Shown piece by piece: positions 45,004 to 57,363 of a stretch of 64,000 nucleotides of DNA. Both the position numbers and the translations under genes were made by a program. The first letter of the stretch is position 1. Each line of letters starts with the position of its first letter. Under the pieces are notes generated by a model, which saw only the letters and a program-made list of their open reading frames with translations, made no database searches and was not told the DNA's origin. The DNA comes from Periplaneta americana (lineage: Eukaryota > Arthropoda > Insecta > Blattodea > Blattidae), in NCBI RefSeq assembly GCF_040183065.1, contig NC_091131.1:100378330-100442329 (forward strand), read 5' to 3'.

Positions 45004-48000
45004 GGGGCATTCCATGTCAAATCAACACAAAAAAGTGGACTTTTCAACCCGACCACCTCAGATTTCATTAAATTTGGTGGGATGGTAAAGAACCTTAAGT
45101 TAAGTAATTATATAAAATTTTAGCCCTCAATAATGCACGATATCCATACAGCAATTCTGTCAATACGAGAAAAAATGTAAAAATGTCGCGTACTATGTCA
45201 ATAAAAATAATTCATAACTTCTCTTCTAATTGAGGTAGAATCTTAAACTTCGGCTTATTTTAAAGCTAAGGGATCATACGTTTCAATAAAAATAGGTTTG
45301 TATCAAAGTAATGAATTCTTTATTGAATGGTCACGTGAAACACATTTTAACATTAAATATCTATAAATGCGGGACATAAATTATTTCGCGAAAAATGTAT
45401 GTTATAGAGGTAAGAGTATTCTCCCCTTGGTGTAAGTTTCATTTTGGAAACGTTTCAGGAATATCAGTAAAAAAAATATATCAATGTATTGGTTTGTAGC
45501 ACTTGAAACCGTCTTACACCAACACTGCATGCGCGCGAGTTTGTACTTGTCTGATAAGCTGCGTCGTAGATATGTCAGGCCGTCATGAGTGGCAGTTTAC
45601 AGAGTCTTCAATTTATACAAAACGTGCAATCTGTTTCAAGTGCAGTGTCGTTAGTTTTCGTAGTATGTGGTAGTTTTGTGCGATGTAATGGAGTAGCGTT
45701 TTAAGTTATAGGTCTATGTTTGCTGCAATCCCTTCGAGAAATCAAGGCATTGTAATTAGAGGAAAAATTTAAGAAGTGTTATATCGTGGATGCTTAATGT
45801 ATTTCCTGATTTAAAACAGGAACAAAAGGTGTGAGCTATGTGTCGCAAAGAAATAAAAATATAATATAATGCTATTACGCAGAATCCTCATAATGACTCT
45901 AGTAATGAAGAATACGTCGACTCTACAGCAAATGTAAGTTCATTAAATGCAAGTCTTTTTGACCAAGGTGTGTTCCTTATTAAACAAGAAAGGCTACAAC
46001 AAGAGAAATATAAGAGACAGAAATTTTAAAATATTGTAAAAGACAAAGTCTTCGATATTAAAGATGCCGAGGAACCAGGACCTTTCTGATTCTGAAATTT
46101 TGTCTCAGTTGCAGGAAAATTTTCAAAATTCTGGTAAAAGTGAGAAAATCACCATTTTAACACTGCTACCTAAAAGCTGGAGCGTAAATAATATAAAAAA
46201 AGTTTCTTTCAGCTTTCGAATACATAATTCGGAAAGCCAAAGTCCTGGCAAAGGGAAAGGGAATTTTGTGTTCACCTAATCCGAAACCTGGAAAACCCTT
46301 GCTCGCGGCTGTTGCCGGTAAAGTTAAAGAATTCTGTTGTTCTGACGAGATAAGCAGAATGATGCCTGGTAAGAAATATTTGTTGCGATTAAAGAATCAG
46401 GGAGTAAATCACATGAGCAGAAATTAATTATATGCAGTGTTTAAAAATTCTAACCCTGACCAAGAAATTGTATTCTAGCTGGAGTTAGTGGACTATACTG
46501 TCTGTGTTTGTGTCCTTATCAGAATGTAAAACTTATGCCGGAAGCAATTTATTAAAGTTTCAGGTCTACGTGGATTTCAAGAAAATTTTTCTTTATACTT
46601 TCCAACTTAACATTTCTTGGCTACTATGGTGTGCAATCCTCCTCATATAAATTGCTTGTTCAGGAAATGTACAGGATGTCCTGAACCATTCAAAATAAGA
46701 GAGGGTTTAGAGAAATGTTTCGTATAAAACTTCAGTGAATCAGTGACCTACAAGCAGTGGATGACGACTGACCGATCAACGCTTGAGACTATAATGAAAC
46801 CCACAGACAAATTTTTCGACTATCTCTTGGAGAAACTTGGTGATTTACTGACTCACTCATTTATATCATCTGGACAAAGTAAGTTTCTACGTGATATGAA
46901 ATCATTTCTACAGCCATGCCTGCTTATTGTGTTATGCGACTTCGCTGAAAACTATTATTTCGTAATCCAAGATGAAATTCAGTCATATCACAGGACTAAT
47001 GTGCAGACAACCATTCATACTTTCGTAATATATTATAACGAATCGTCATCCGGTACAGTCTCTATTAAAAATCTGGTAATAATTTCACACTGCCCGAAAT
47101 ATAACACTACAGCTGTACATCTGTTTCAAAAATATCTAATGGAGTCATTAAAACAAACATCTGTAATTCACCATAAAAATTATATATTTCTCCGATGGAT
47201 TCTCTGCTCAGTATAAAAATAGGAAAAAATTTCCTGAATCTCACATTACATGGAGAAGATTTTGGATTTCCAACAGAATTGCATTATTTTTGCATATCGC
47301 ATGGCAAAAGATCTACGACGTTGTAGGTGGGACACTTAAAAGGTTTGCGGCTTGTGCTAGTTTACAGAGACCATCCGATAAACAAATAACTATACCTAGG
47401 GAATTGTACGACTGGACAAGGGATCATCTCCCAAACATTAATACCGTTTATGCGACTAAAAAAGGCTATACTAAAGAGGAAAAAATGCTTGCTCTTCGAT
47501 TTGTAAAATCCACAGCAGTGCCTGGAACACAAGTTTCATACAGTCCTGCTGTTTAGGATGGGTATTATACTTGCTAAGCAGTTTTAAAATGCAGCTGAAA
47601 CAACGCAGCATCCTGTCTGGAAAGATGATCAGGCTATTTCATCTCAGCAATGAAAGGTAAGCATTTCTTACAGAACTTCAGGTTTAACAAAATCCATGTG
47701 ACAATTTATTTCAGGTAATAATTTAAAAAATTCGAATTATGTACTACATGTTAAGTTACATAGTGCCATTCAAGAATATGATCAAATATAATTAAATACA
47801 ACGAATGTGTGGGACATAATTATCGCGACTTACACGGTTAGCTCACGCTTGCTGTGACATAATAATTTTTATCTTTGTAACCTATGATGATTCCAAGTCG
47901 AAACTTATCAGTTCATTATATCACTAATTGAGGCGTACTATATATTTTTTTCATTAAAATAGAACCCCTGCATTTTTAAATATGAATATATGAAAATTGT

Positions 48001-48326
48001 TTCACCATGTTTTTTTTAGTGTAATTGAATACATGCAGAAAACAATATAAGCAATAAAAACTATCACATATTAAGAATGTGTCACCCAATTTTTGTAAAT
48101 TTATCTGGAGACGTTGTTGAGATATATAATTTTAATTGAAGCGGCGTGCTTACAAAAATATGATTTTTCTTCATGTTTAAAACGCCACTGACAGAAAACG
48201 AAAAGCACAGGACATATGAAACTCGGCAGTTTTAGTTAGCGCGGCAGGTAAAACAAACCCTCAAAATTTGAAAGAAATCTGAGTCGGTCGGGTTGAGTGC
48301 CTTGTTGATGTGATATGGAATGACCC
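45004..48326 (+). mobile_element. 3.3 kb TIR transposon with unnamed transposase-like protein
   Basis: The ends are GGGGCATTCCATGTCAAATC and the inverse of GGGTCATTCCATATCACATC, with further matching CAACCCGACC and CTCAGATTTC about 40 bp inside. ATTA is found directly outside both ends (45000-45003, 48327-48330), suggesting a 4 bp target duplication. A single broken gene fills the middle (about 45820-47560). Flanks of 300 and 425 bp separate it from the 22 bp array on both sides. I could not place it in a named superfamily. Confidence 0.8.
45820..47557 (+). pseudogene. DDE-like transposase candidate, family not named, with stops and frameshifts
   Basis: Across frames the blocks are: SSNEEYVDSTANVSSLNASL (45900); ILSQLQENFQNSGKSEKITI and LTLLPKSWSVNNI (46100); PNPKPGKPLLAAVAGKVKEF, CSDEISRMMPGKKY (46270-46380); AGVSGLYCLCLCPYQNVKLM (46475); NCLFRKCTGCPEPFKIREGL (46640); YKQWMTTDRSTLET, CDFAENYYFVIQDE (46750-46980); VIISHCPKYNTTAVHLFQKY; FSDGFSAQYKNRKKF (47190); DVVGGTLKRFAACASLQRP and TAVPGTQ near the end. 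Regular Cys residues and the CDFAEN and FSDG acidic motifs suggest a zinc-binding plus DDE-type nuclease, which is an inference. I recall similar uncharacterised proteins in other invertebrates but cannot verify it. There are at least four frameshifts or stops. Confidence 0.65.
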
Positions 48327-48754
48327 ATTATATATAACATTTTAACATAGTTAATATCAAATTGTACAAATTTAATTTTAATGATGTGACCTAATGAGAA
48401 TATTTAGCCTTAATTGTATAAGGTTAATATCATGCTGTACCTTTCCTTGTTTTATACACATACGAGAATCTATCATCAGTGTTCAGCTTTACCATGTACA
48501 GTTTACCTCAAGAGGCACGAAACTTATATACTTGTAAATGCCAGCACGTGCATTACTTACTATATCATTAATTGTTAGATCAACTATCACCTATTTTAAA
48601 ATTGTTTGCATCTCATGCACCTGATGATGACTTTTTAAAGTCGAAAATATTAGTGATTTTGTATTAAATATTGTGATGTAACAGATTATCTGACCTCACA
48701 AACTGAAAAGTGTATTTGACTGAAAATTTATTATATATAATTATTAATTTCAAT

Positions 48755-49135
48755 CCAATAGTGCTACCGACTCAATCCAAAATTGCTTCCGTCTCAATCC
48801 AAAGTTTCTTCCGACTGAATCCAAAATTGCCTCCGACTGAATCCAAAATTGCTTCCGAATCAACTATATAAATGCTTCCGACTCAACTCCAAAATTCCTT
48901 CCGACTCTGACACAACCATAAAATTGCTTCCGATTCCGATACAAGCGCAAAATTGCTTCCAACGCCGACTCAAACCAAAATTATTTCCGATTCCGAATCA
49001 AACTAAAATTTCTTACACCCAAAATTACTTCCGATTCCGACTCAAACTAAAATTTCTTACACCCAAAATTACTTCAGATTCCGACTCAATCCAGAATTGC
49101 TTCTGATTCCGACTCAACCCAAAATTTCTTTCGGC
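48755..49135 (+). repeat. 22 bp tandem array, right part
   Basis: Units such as AAAATTGCTTCCGACTGAATCC continue the array of 44270-44698. CAATCCAATA occurs at the break on both sides (about 44690 and 48754), which could be a target duplication of the composite insert or just the repeat itself. Confidence 0.85.
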
Positions 49136-49139
49136 TATA

Positions 49140-50029
49140 TAACCAAAATTGTTCTCAGAATTTTAGTCAACTGTAAGGAATTCAAAGCATTTTTTAAATT
49201 GTTCTTCGATTCCAGCAAGTGAAGTGAATTTTCCCATGTGTCTGGGCAGAAAAGTCATGAAGCTGAATGTACACCACAAATGTCTGTGAATCTTTTCATA
49301 TTTAAATACCATGTGCTATCATCCTTACCCTAATATGTCTCAATTCGTAGAAGTTCTTAAAGGTATGCAAGTAAACATATGAAAATGATAGGAGAATCAC
49401 AATCTACGAGGCACCGAGCAACGGCAAAGAAGTTGTCAGTTCAGTCAGTCATCAGTTAGTACCTACTGTAAGCACCAGATGATGAAATCTGGGTATGCCA
49501 AGATAGTATGCTGCAGACATCTCCCAAAACAGTGAGGCTGTTAAGGGTGTAGAAACAATGTTTTGGAAAGCACGATATTGCATTAATACTTTAATGTTAA
49601 TTTAACTTCTTGTATGTAGTATTTTAATGCATCGTAATTGTACCGGCGACTATGTCTAAAAAATAAGTAACACTTCAACCACACCAGCTATTTTCATTAC
49701 GATTTACTTTACTGTATATGCTTGAGCTTGTTGCTGGCAGTCCTAAGTCTGAAAAATCTTGCTTCAAATCTTGGCAAGGAACTCGAGAGCCTCCCCAAAT
49801 GACCACTCATGGAATTAGAGTAGTTTCACGTGCACCGCAAGGAATTCCGAGTCCACTGTTATTTTCATTCTGTCTTCATACTTCCCACATTTAAATTTAA
49901 CAAAATGGAGTAGGCCTATTCTCGTTAATTACTTCATAATCGCTTCCTCATTCCATGGAGCGTACTTTCGAAACAACAATGCAATTGATAGCGGAAAAGA
50001 TTCACACATAAATATGACGCCAGTGTGTT

Positions 50030-50092
<63 letters not shown>

Positions 50093-51790
50093 TAGAGAAA
50101 ATTGAATTCATTCGGAAATTAATTTCACAGCAGTTAAGTACTTTAAAATAGACTATGTTAAATTAACTATTTCTATCTTCATACTCCCCACATTTATTTT
50201 CGCACCCATTTGTGCACGAATAATAATTTGATATTAAATTAAAAATAAGTTCAATATATTTTCATTAAGCTGTTACACGTTATAAAACGTTCCACGTGAA
50301 TCTTGTCTGAGTCCATCTGTCGTCTGCAATTACAGATATACAGCAAATATTTCCAACATGACTCCCTTTGTATCACTGAAATAAAGAAGCATCAAAATAC
50401 ATTATTCATTTATTAGTTAATACGTCATGATTTTCGCAAAAGTGAAGCTACAAAGGACTTGGCATGGTTCTCAATTTCCTTGCCAACAGCACAGAAAACA
50501 AATTTTAATCAAACTACATAATGTGTAACCACATAAAAATTAGGTCTGAAAGAAGTTTATCTACATAATGTCATAAAATAAATTATAGATCTCACTATAA
50601 ACTCAGACACTGGTAATTCCTGCAAAACAACGCTTGTTTTGAAGAACTCACGAAACAACACGTGTTCGTGTAGAGGAATGTAGTCTTCTCAGCTGGCGAA
50701 ATAAAATGTTTGTCGCACGCCAAATTACATAGATTAAACGAAATTTCACGCATCCTCATTCCTTCAACAGATGTTCAACTATCAAAGCGCAACTTTCTTT
50801 TAACAGCACTAATACAATACAGCCATCTTATCCGCAGAATTAAGACAGCTTCAGTGATCCATTTATTTCTGAACGCCGAATCTGGCGTATATTAGAATTC
50901 AAAACTGGATTCGAAGGACATCGAGATTTCTCGCCTGTGGAAGAAATTGTGTGTTACTTTGCTACTGTTTGTCTAGTATTTTCAAACTTGTGGCCTACCT
51001 CTGAGTCGTATTCATCCAGTGAAAAAGATCCGGTTATTTACTTTATCTGATGCTTCATTTTCTTTTGATTGCATATAGAAAAACCATAGAACTCAGCCAC
51101 TGAAATATTACATTATAAGATATGTCCGTACTATTACAGAATCAAACCCGGCTCGGATCGATGGATTTTTCAAGACGCCAAAATCCGGAGTGCATGTCCT
51201 CCGGAAAGAACTTTAAACAGTGTGTCCCGTGTCGGAGTTTGCGGCTCGTTAAATACTTCCGAGCCTATGTTAGAGACTCTGGAATAAATTCCTCCATTCT
51301 CGCGTCCTAGTAATACCTTAGTTGCTTAATAGGTGACTTCGAGGCGATGAGCTTACCACTTGTCCCTCTGCCCCCTTTCGGTAAATAAGTGCAATTAAAT
51401 TCCTTACAAATTAAGAAACCTTCGCTAGGGACTCTGGAACTAGAGGTTAAATGAATGCATACCATGATACCCGGACATTTTCAAGAATTGCATTCCTGAA
51501 TATTCATTTTCCCTAAATTCTACAAATCTCGTAATAAAATTAAGGAACTTGTTGAAAAAGCACTTTTTTCAACGATTTTAAATATTAATTTATTCGTCAA
51601 ATCAAATTTGACATTGTTGAATTTTTAACTTACAATACAAAAATGAATCAGAATCAACTGAGTAATGAAATAATAATATTAGTGTGCGTATTTTGTGTGT
51701 TTTCTAGAATATTTATGTAACAGAATTCAGTCAAACAATAACATTATTCTTATGAGTCTATTAAAATTAGAAAATGTTATTAGTGTGTTT
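49140..51790. other. 2.6 kb without a supported gene
   Basis: AT-rich, with one AAT microsatellite. Short frames at 50710 and 51122 carry no motif I recognise. Confidence 0.45.
50031..50090. repeat. (AAT)n microsatellite
   Basis: About 20 units, giving a poly-Leu frame on the minus strand that is not a gene. Confidence 0.97.
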
Positions 51791-51796
51791 ATAAAT

Positions 51797-52263
51797 CAGG
51801 CCTTATAGTAAATCTTGCCGGTTGTTCTGTATGGCTGTGAAACTTGGACTCTCACTTTGAGAGAGGAACAGAGATTAAGGGTGTTTGAAAATAAGGTTTT
51901 TAGGAAAATATTTGGGGCTAAGAGGGATGAAGTTACAGGAGAATGGAGAAAGTTACACAATGCAGAACTGCACGCTTTGTATTCTTCATCTGACATAATT
52001 AGGAACATTAAATCCAGACGTTTGAGATGGGCAGGGCATGTAGCACGTATGGGCGAATCCAGAAATGCATATAGAATGTTAGTTGGGAGGCCGGAGGGAA
52101 AAAGACCTTTGGGGAGGCCGCGACGTAGATGGGAAGATAATATTAAAATGGATTTGAGGAAGGTGGGATATGATGGTAGAGACTGGATTAATCTTGCTCA
52201 GGATAGGGACCAATGGCGGGCTTATGTAAGGGCGGCAATAAACCTCCGGGTTCCTTAAAAGCC

Positions 52264-52304
<41 letters not shown>

Positions 52305-52305
52305 T
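51797..52305 (+). mobile_element. LINE 3' end with open C-terminal coding region and (AAGT)n tail
   Basis: A 147-codon frame without stops reads VLYGCETWTLTLREEQRLRV, FENKVFRKIFGAKRDEVTGE, RNIKSRRLRWAGHVARMGES, RPLGRPRRRWEDNIKMDLRK and ends at AAINLRVP. This is the C-terminal domain, after the reverse transcriptase, of a LINE group common in insects. Eleven bases after the stop an AAGT tail of about ten units ends the copy. The 5' truncation is at about 51797. No coding damage is visible, so it is probably a young insertion. Confidence 0.88.
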
Positions 52306-52336
52306 ATCAAAATGAAAGATAATAATTAATTATAAT

Positions 52337-52339
52337 AGG

Positions 52340-52390
<51 letters not shown>
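52337..52390. repeat. (AAT)n microsatellite
   Basis: About 17 units just downstream of the LINE tail. Confidence 0.95.
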
Positions 52391-52391
<1 letters not shown>

Positions 52392-52650
52392 TTTATAGAT
52401 ATCGTAAATCTCCGAGTTTGGCGATAGTTCAACCTGGCAACCCTGTTTGCGTTGCCTTTTCTTACCTGACTTGAACAAACTGTTGCACAGTGGTCTTGAC
52501 TACTGCTTAACTTAAATGTTGCGAAAAGAGTTTTCTGAACGCACAGCAACCATGGTGCTTGACCACATGCTTTGTCTTCACCGATAACACACGAATTCCT
52601 GTGTCTCGCAATCTCTCCGTTGACTAAAATCTGACTGCATTTATTTAGAG

Positions 52651-53719
52651 TAGCGGTGACCAAAGCGGGTGTCGTGATTACATCGTGTAATCACAGACAT
52701 TCAAACGGGTACGAGGAGTTTCCTGTACATTGCTGTGTGTTTCATTCACGAACTGAAGAAAAGCAGTGGCGGTATCATGTCTCTCTACAACCTCTGTCTC
52801 TACAAGCAGTAAGAGGTGGTTTCGTGAAGAATGAGAAGGAGAACTTTTTTGTTGTTCTGTCGAACAAAATGTAATATGTCTACTTTGCTCAACGGTTCAA
52901 TTAGGAGTAGGACCTCATTAGAAACATTAATTGCCACGCTGAATAATGTACCACCACCACCACCACCACCACCACCACCACCACCACCACCACCACTACT
53001 ACTGACCACTAAGTATGTGTTTCTATAATTCTTCTGTACGTGTATAAATATTGACATTTTTAGTTCTTCTCCCTAGAAGGATAAAATTAATAGGTTTTAT
53101 CTCAGTTTTGATCTTCTTAATCTTCTTAATCTTTAGATAAGGGTAACTATTTATTAGTTATTCATTTAATAATGATATTGTAGAAAAACTGATTCAACAT
53201 TATATGCCAACGAATTGTTAAACGTCAGGAATTGACATGTCTTAAATCATAGCCAGAAAGAGAAAGATGAGATAAATAAATGTAAGGAAGTTAGCTACCT
53301 AATGGGTTTGAAATATCGCGTGCTCTAAAGCCTTTTAATATAACAGAATTTCTCAAAACAGTAATGATTAAAATAGCTTAAATAACTTATCTATAAGAAG
53401 TTTTTAATTTTGAAAAACTACGAATTTCTCGACCGAGTATCGAGAGAAGAATTTATAAAATTCCTGATGTGTTCAAGAGAAAAGTAATAAAAAGAAGCAA
53501 GAAAAATCGTAGCCTATATTATTCACTGGCTCTTGATGACAGCAGTGACATTACTGATACAGCAAAGCTTGAGATTTTTATCTGCGTGATTGATTAAGAT
53601 GTTAATGTAGGAACCACCACTGGCTGTAGTTTTCATGCCAAGTACCTTTCCTCCGCCTCCTTACTTCATAGGCTGACTGTCGCATGTAATCACTGCAGTT
53701 CGAGTTTTGGTCACCGCTG
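52651..53719. mobile_element. hAT element, non-autonomous
   Basis: The ends are TAGCGGTGACCAAAGC and the inverse of CAGCGGTGACCAAAAC; further inside GTGATTACATCGTG and GTGATTACATGCG also match. The left duplication atttagag (52643-52650) is found on the right split by the Harbinger element: attta at 53720-53724 and gag at 55486-55488. A CCA microsatellite (52951-52996) lies inside. No transposase domain is recognisable. Confidence 0.85.
52951..52996. repeat. (CCA)n microsatellite
   Basis: Fifteen units; the poly-Pro and poly-Gly frames are by-products. Confidence 0.97.
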
Positions 53720-53883
53720 ATTTAGGCTGGTATTCATAGTCGACACTTTCGATTAAAGTGTCCTTTGGAAGACGCAAAGTATCACTTTTCCTTGCACAGT
53801 CGACACTTTGGTGCAAAGGGACACTTTGGATGAAAGTGTAGTTCCGACCACACTTTGAGCTGAAAGTGGCACTTTGTATAAAA

Positions 53884-54060
53884 ATGGCGGACGTCTTGGA
53901 AATTGTCGAATTATTAGAACGTGCGGAAGAGATGGCACAATTAGTGGACAATGTACAAATTAGAGATAGGCCTAAAGACAATCCCGTGGAATTTTATAAT
54001 GATATAGAATTTAAAAAAAACGGTTCCGATTTGATAAAGATTTGCTTATATTTTCGATGA
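53884..54060 (+). pseudogene. Harbinger transposase N-terminal remnant
   Basis: From the ATG at 53884 the frame reads MADVLEIVELLERAEEMAQL and RDRPKDNPVEFYNDIEFKK, followed by SDLIKICLYF. HARBI1-like proteins begin with a short acidic leader and an RxNPxEFYxDxEF-type segment, so this is probably the N-terminus. The frame ends at 54060 and the DDE nuclease is missing from the remaining 1.4 kb. The ATG at 53884 is preferred over an earlier one because it begins the conserved leader. Confidence 0.65.
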
Positions 54061-54674
54061 CTGGTTGACAAAAACGAATAATAGACGTTTGTCAGTGCCA
54101 CCAATAATACAGTTATTGACTGCATTAAAATTCTATGCTACAGATATGTACCATACATTAATATATATAATATTATAGTTCAGGTATTTCTGTAGTAACA
54201 TTCGTATATTTATAACCTCAATTCGATTAGTGATATGTAGGTAGATATGCCTATATAACCTATTTTTTATTACTGAAACGAATTTTTTAACTTAAATAAT
54301 ATTAAACTAACTTCAATCTAATGTAGGCATAATTATTTTTAAATTAGCATTGAGAGATCTCACGTGCCTGCCTTCTAAGCCGATTCCATAATTATATTGG
54401 GTTTAAAATGATTTTGATTTTTGTTGACTACCTGTATTTTGAGATAAGATTTATCTTGGTGTTGATATAATCATTACTGTTTTGATACCGGTAATATATA
54501 TTTTCACGCCGGTAACCAATACATCTACTGTCTCTAGTTCATGTGCAGTCATAACCTCACCATGAAAAGAGATCTCATACTATTAGGCCTATTTTGTTTT
54601 GCATTATAGAAACATTTGGCATTCAAAATATTCCTGAAGAACAGGCAATAATGGAAACGAGAGAGAGAAAATAG

Positions 54675-54676
54675 TA

Positions 54677-54714
<38 letters not shown>
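54675..54714. repeat. (AAT)n microsatellite
   Basis: About 13 units inside the Harbinger element. Confidence 0.93.
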
Positions 54715-54715
<1 letters not shown>

Positions 54716-55489
54716 GCAGTAGTAATGTGTTTATCTCATTCCTTTTTTACTTCTATTCACTATTCACGAAAAAGACAAAAATGAAAATAACGGAAATAAC
54801 ACGATATATCAATGAAGCAGATACGTATAAAACCTAACCTAACGATATAAATTTAATGATTACACAAAACTTAACCTACTCAGTCTAACTTAACCTAACT
54901 ATATAAACTAATAGAAGATACGTAGGCTACAAAATCTAACCGAACTGTATAAATCAGTGGAACGGATACATACAAAATCTAACTTAGCGACATAAATCAA
55001 TGAAAAAGATATGTACAGAACCTAATCTAACTATATAAATTAATGGATCAGTTATGTACTGTACAGAACCTAATCTAATTTCACCAGCAGTATCACCAAC
55101 TATTTAATAAAATGCTATATATCTGAACTGACTGAAATAATCTAAACTATCGGCAACAAAAGCTAGAAACTGAAATAAAACAACTTTAAATTATATTTTC
55201 TTCCTCGCGCAATCAATAGGCTCCCAATTCAAATTACAAGCATTGTAATTTGTAGGTTATACGTCATTAATTTGTTATTGTTTGTTCACTTGTTTTGAAA
55301 GGCATTGTGGGACTTCTATTACCAACCAAATTGTAACTCTACACTTTGCTGGCGTAAAGTGACACTTTGTGAAGTGCACTTCTTCAATCGTCTATGAATA
55401 CCACTAATATGAAAGAGCCACTTTCGTCAAAAGCGTCACTTTGCAAAGTGGTGATATAAAGTCTCGACTATGAATACCAGCCTTAGAGC

Positions 55490-56265
55490 CTGAAGTTCTT
55501 AAAAATAATAGTACCAACACGCTGCCCATGTAATTAATAACAAACATAACATTATTCAGCATGTCCGACAAAGCTTGCATGGTACAAGAAACTAAAGAAT
55601 TTCGGAGTACAGATGGGACGAGAAAAACTATTGCCAGAAAGTTTACTATACCCTCAGCATTGTTGTGTACTTACACCACTCTAGCCCTCATACTGAATTG
55701 TTAAGTAGGCTGGTATTGAGCCAAGTAAACAAGGTGCATAGCCTTACCCTTTATTATATTTAGTTTACCATTGCATTCGTGTCATTGGCGGTGTTTACGA
55801 GATATCTCAATGGTTTTGTAACTCGTTTTTCTTTCATGGAAATCCTGTCTAAATATAAACTAGTCTGAACTAGTTCCAAGTGTTCGCGGAAAGCTGTTGG
55901 GATACACCACCCGCTCTGCTCGCGCTTCCGGCTGAAGATTCTGTACGTATATTGTCTCCTGCGGAGCCTTCCAGACCAAATTGTTATACATAAAGTGTCC
56001 AATAAATATGCGGCGCTGTTTCTGTAGCGTATTTAAAATATTCTCACTTGCTTTAGTGGGTATTTCAAGATCCCACTAAGTTATGGTTCCGAGCATTGAC
56101 CTCAAATAAGCTTCTGCACCATACCGTGGTGTAAGAGTCTGTGAATATGATGCACAGACCGTAAATATTAAAAAAAAAAAAAGGGCGTCACTCAGATGAC
56201 ACTTACTTCCTTATTATACATTTCACGAGTTTCGTAACAATTAAGTTTTTTGTATCATGTTGCTA
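55490..56265. other. no supported gene
   Basis: An 80-codon minus-strand frame (55760-56002) has ordinary composition but no known motif. Confidence 0.4.
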
Positions 56266-56268
56266 CGA

Positions 56269-56508
56269 ATAACATTACTGTTCAGTTTATTTTTAATTAA
56301 TAAATATTCAAAGTTACGTAAAAATTCTGTTCGTTGTCATATTCCAAATAACATTACTGTTCAGTTTATTTTTAATTAATAAATATTCAAAGTTACGTAA
56401 AAATTCTGTTCGTTATCATATTCCAAATAACATTACTGTTCAGTATATTTTTAATTAATAAATATTCAAAGTTACGTAAAAATTCTGTTCGTTGTCATAT
56501 TCCAAATA
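56269..56508 (+). repeat. 79 bp satellite, three units
   Basis: Units start ATAACATTACTGTTCAG at 56269, 56348 and 56427 with only a few differences between them. Two further units are at 57571 and 57650, on the far side of a LINE copy. Confidence 0.95.
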
Positions 56509-56619
56509 ACCAGAAAAATCACAGTCAATCATTGTGGGCCATTCACGTTTGTTAAGCACTATTACCATACCAAATTTGTCCCCGATTAAAATATACGGCA
56601 CCGAAATTCCGTTCAGTGA

Positions 56620-57329
56620 ATAAGTAAAGAATCTAGGTAATTATATGGATAAAAGTTTAAATTGGAACATTCAAGTTGCAGAAACCTGCAAAAAAGTATT
56701 CTCATTAATCCACTCGTTTAGACGATTGAAGAATTTTCTACCCTTTTCCATGAAAAAAATGTTAGTGCAAACACTCGTGATGCCCCACTTCGATTACTGT
56801 GATACCCTGCTTACTGACCTAAGCGTTACTTCGGCGCAGAGACTACAACCTGTTCATAATATATGTGCGTCCGTTTCGTCTGCAATATTCGCCGGGCTGA
56901 TCACGTAACACCATCCCTCGAAATGTTGTCCTGGCTCCGTCTAGAAGATCGTAGGAAATCCACTGTCTTTCCCTTCTCTTTCACATATTGCATTTCTCCA
57001 CTACTATCTATCTTGCGTCTCGTTTTCAAAATTTATCCATCCATCATAACCTATACACACGATCACAACACTCCTCAATATTATCCATTCCCTCCCACCG
57101 AACATCCTCATATTCATCTTCTTTCACTGTGGCTGTTCCTCGGCTTTGGAATTCCCTACCGACTAATGTCAGGGACTGTCAAACATCAAACCAATTTAAG
57201 AATAGGTTAACGAAATATTTTTCTAACAATTCTTGTTAACAATAATAGCTGTTTCAGGTTTCTCAATGTTTAATGGTTATATATATATATATCACATAAA
57301 AATCTAAATTATCTCATTATTATTATTAA

Positions 57330-57363
<34 letters not shown>

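Larger units (their letters stand above)
53725..55482 (+). mobile_element. PIF/Harbinger element, TTA duplication
   Basis: The ends are GGCTGGTATTCATAGTCGAC and the inverse of GGCTGGTATTCATAGTCGAG, flanked by TTA (53722-53724, 55483-55485), which is the signature of this superfamily. Near both ends the CACTTT/AAAGTG motif recurs many times. It keeps only the start of a transposase-like frame at 53866. An AAT repeat is at 54675-54714. Confidence 0.92.

Noticed and set aside
52800-53057. poly-Gly and poly-Pro proteins
   Set aside because: They come from the CCA microsatellite within the hAT element.
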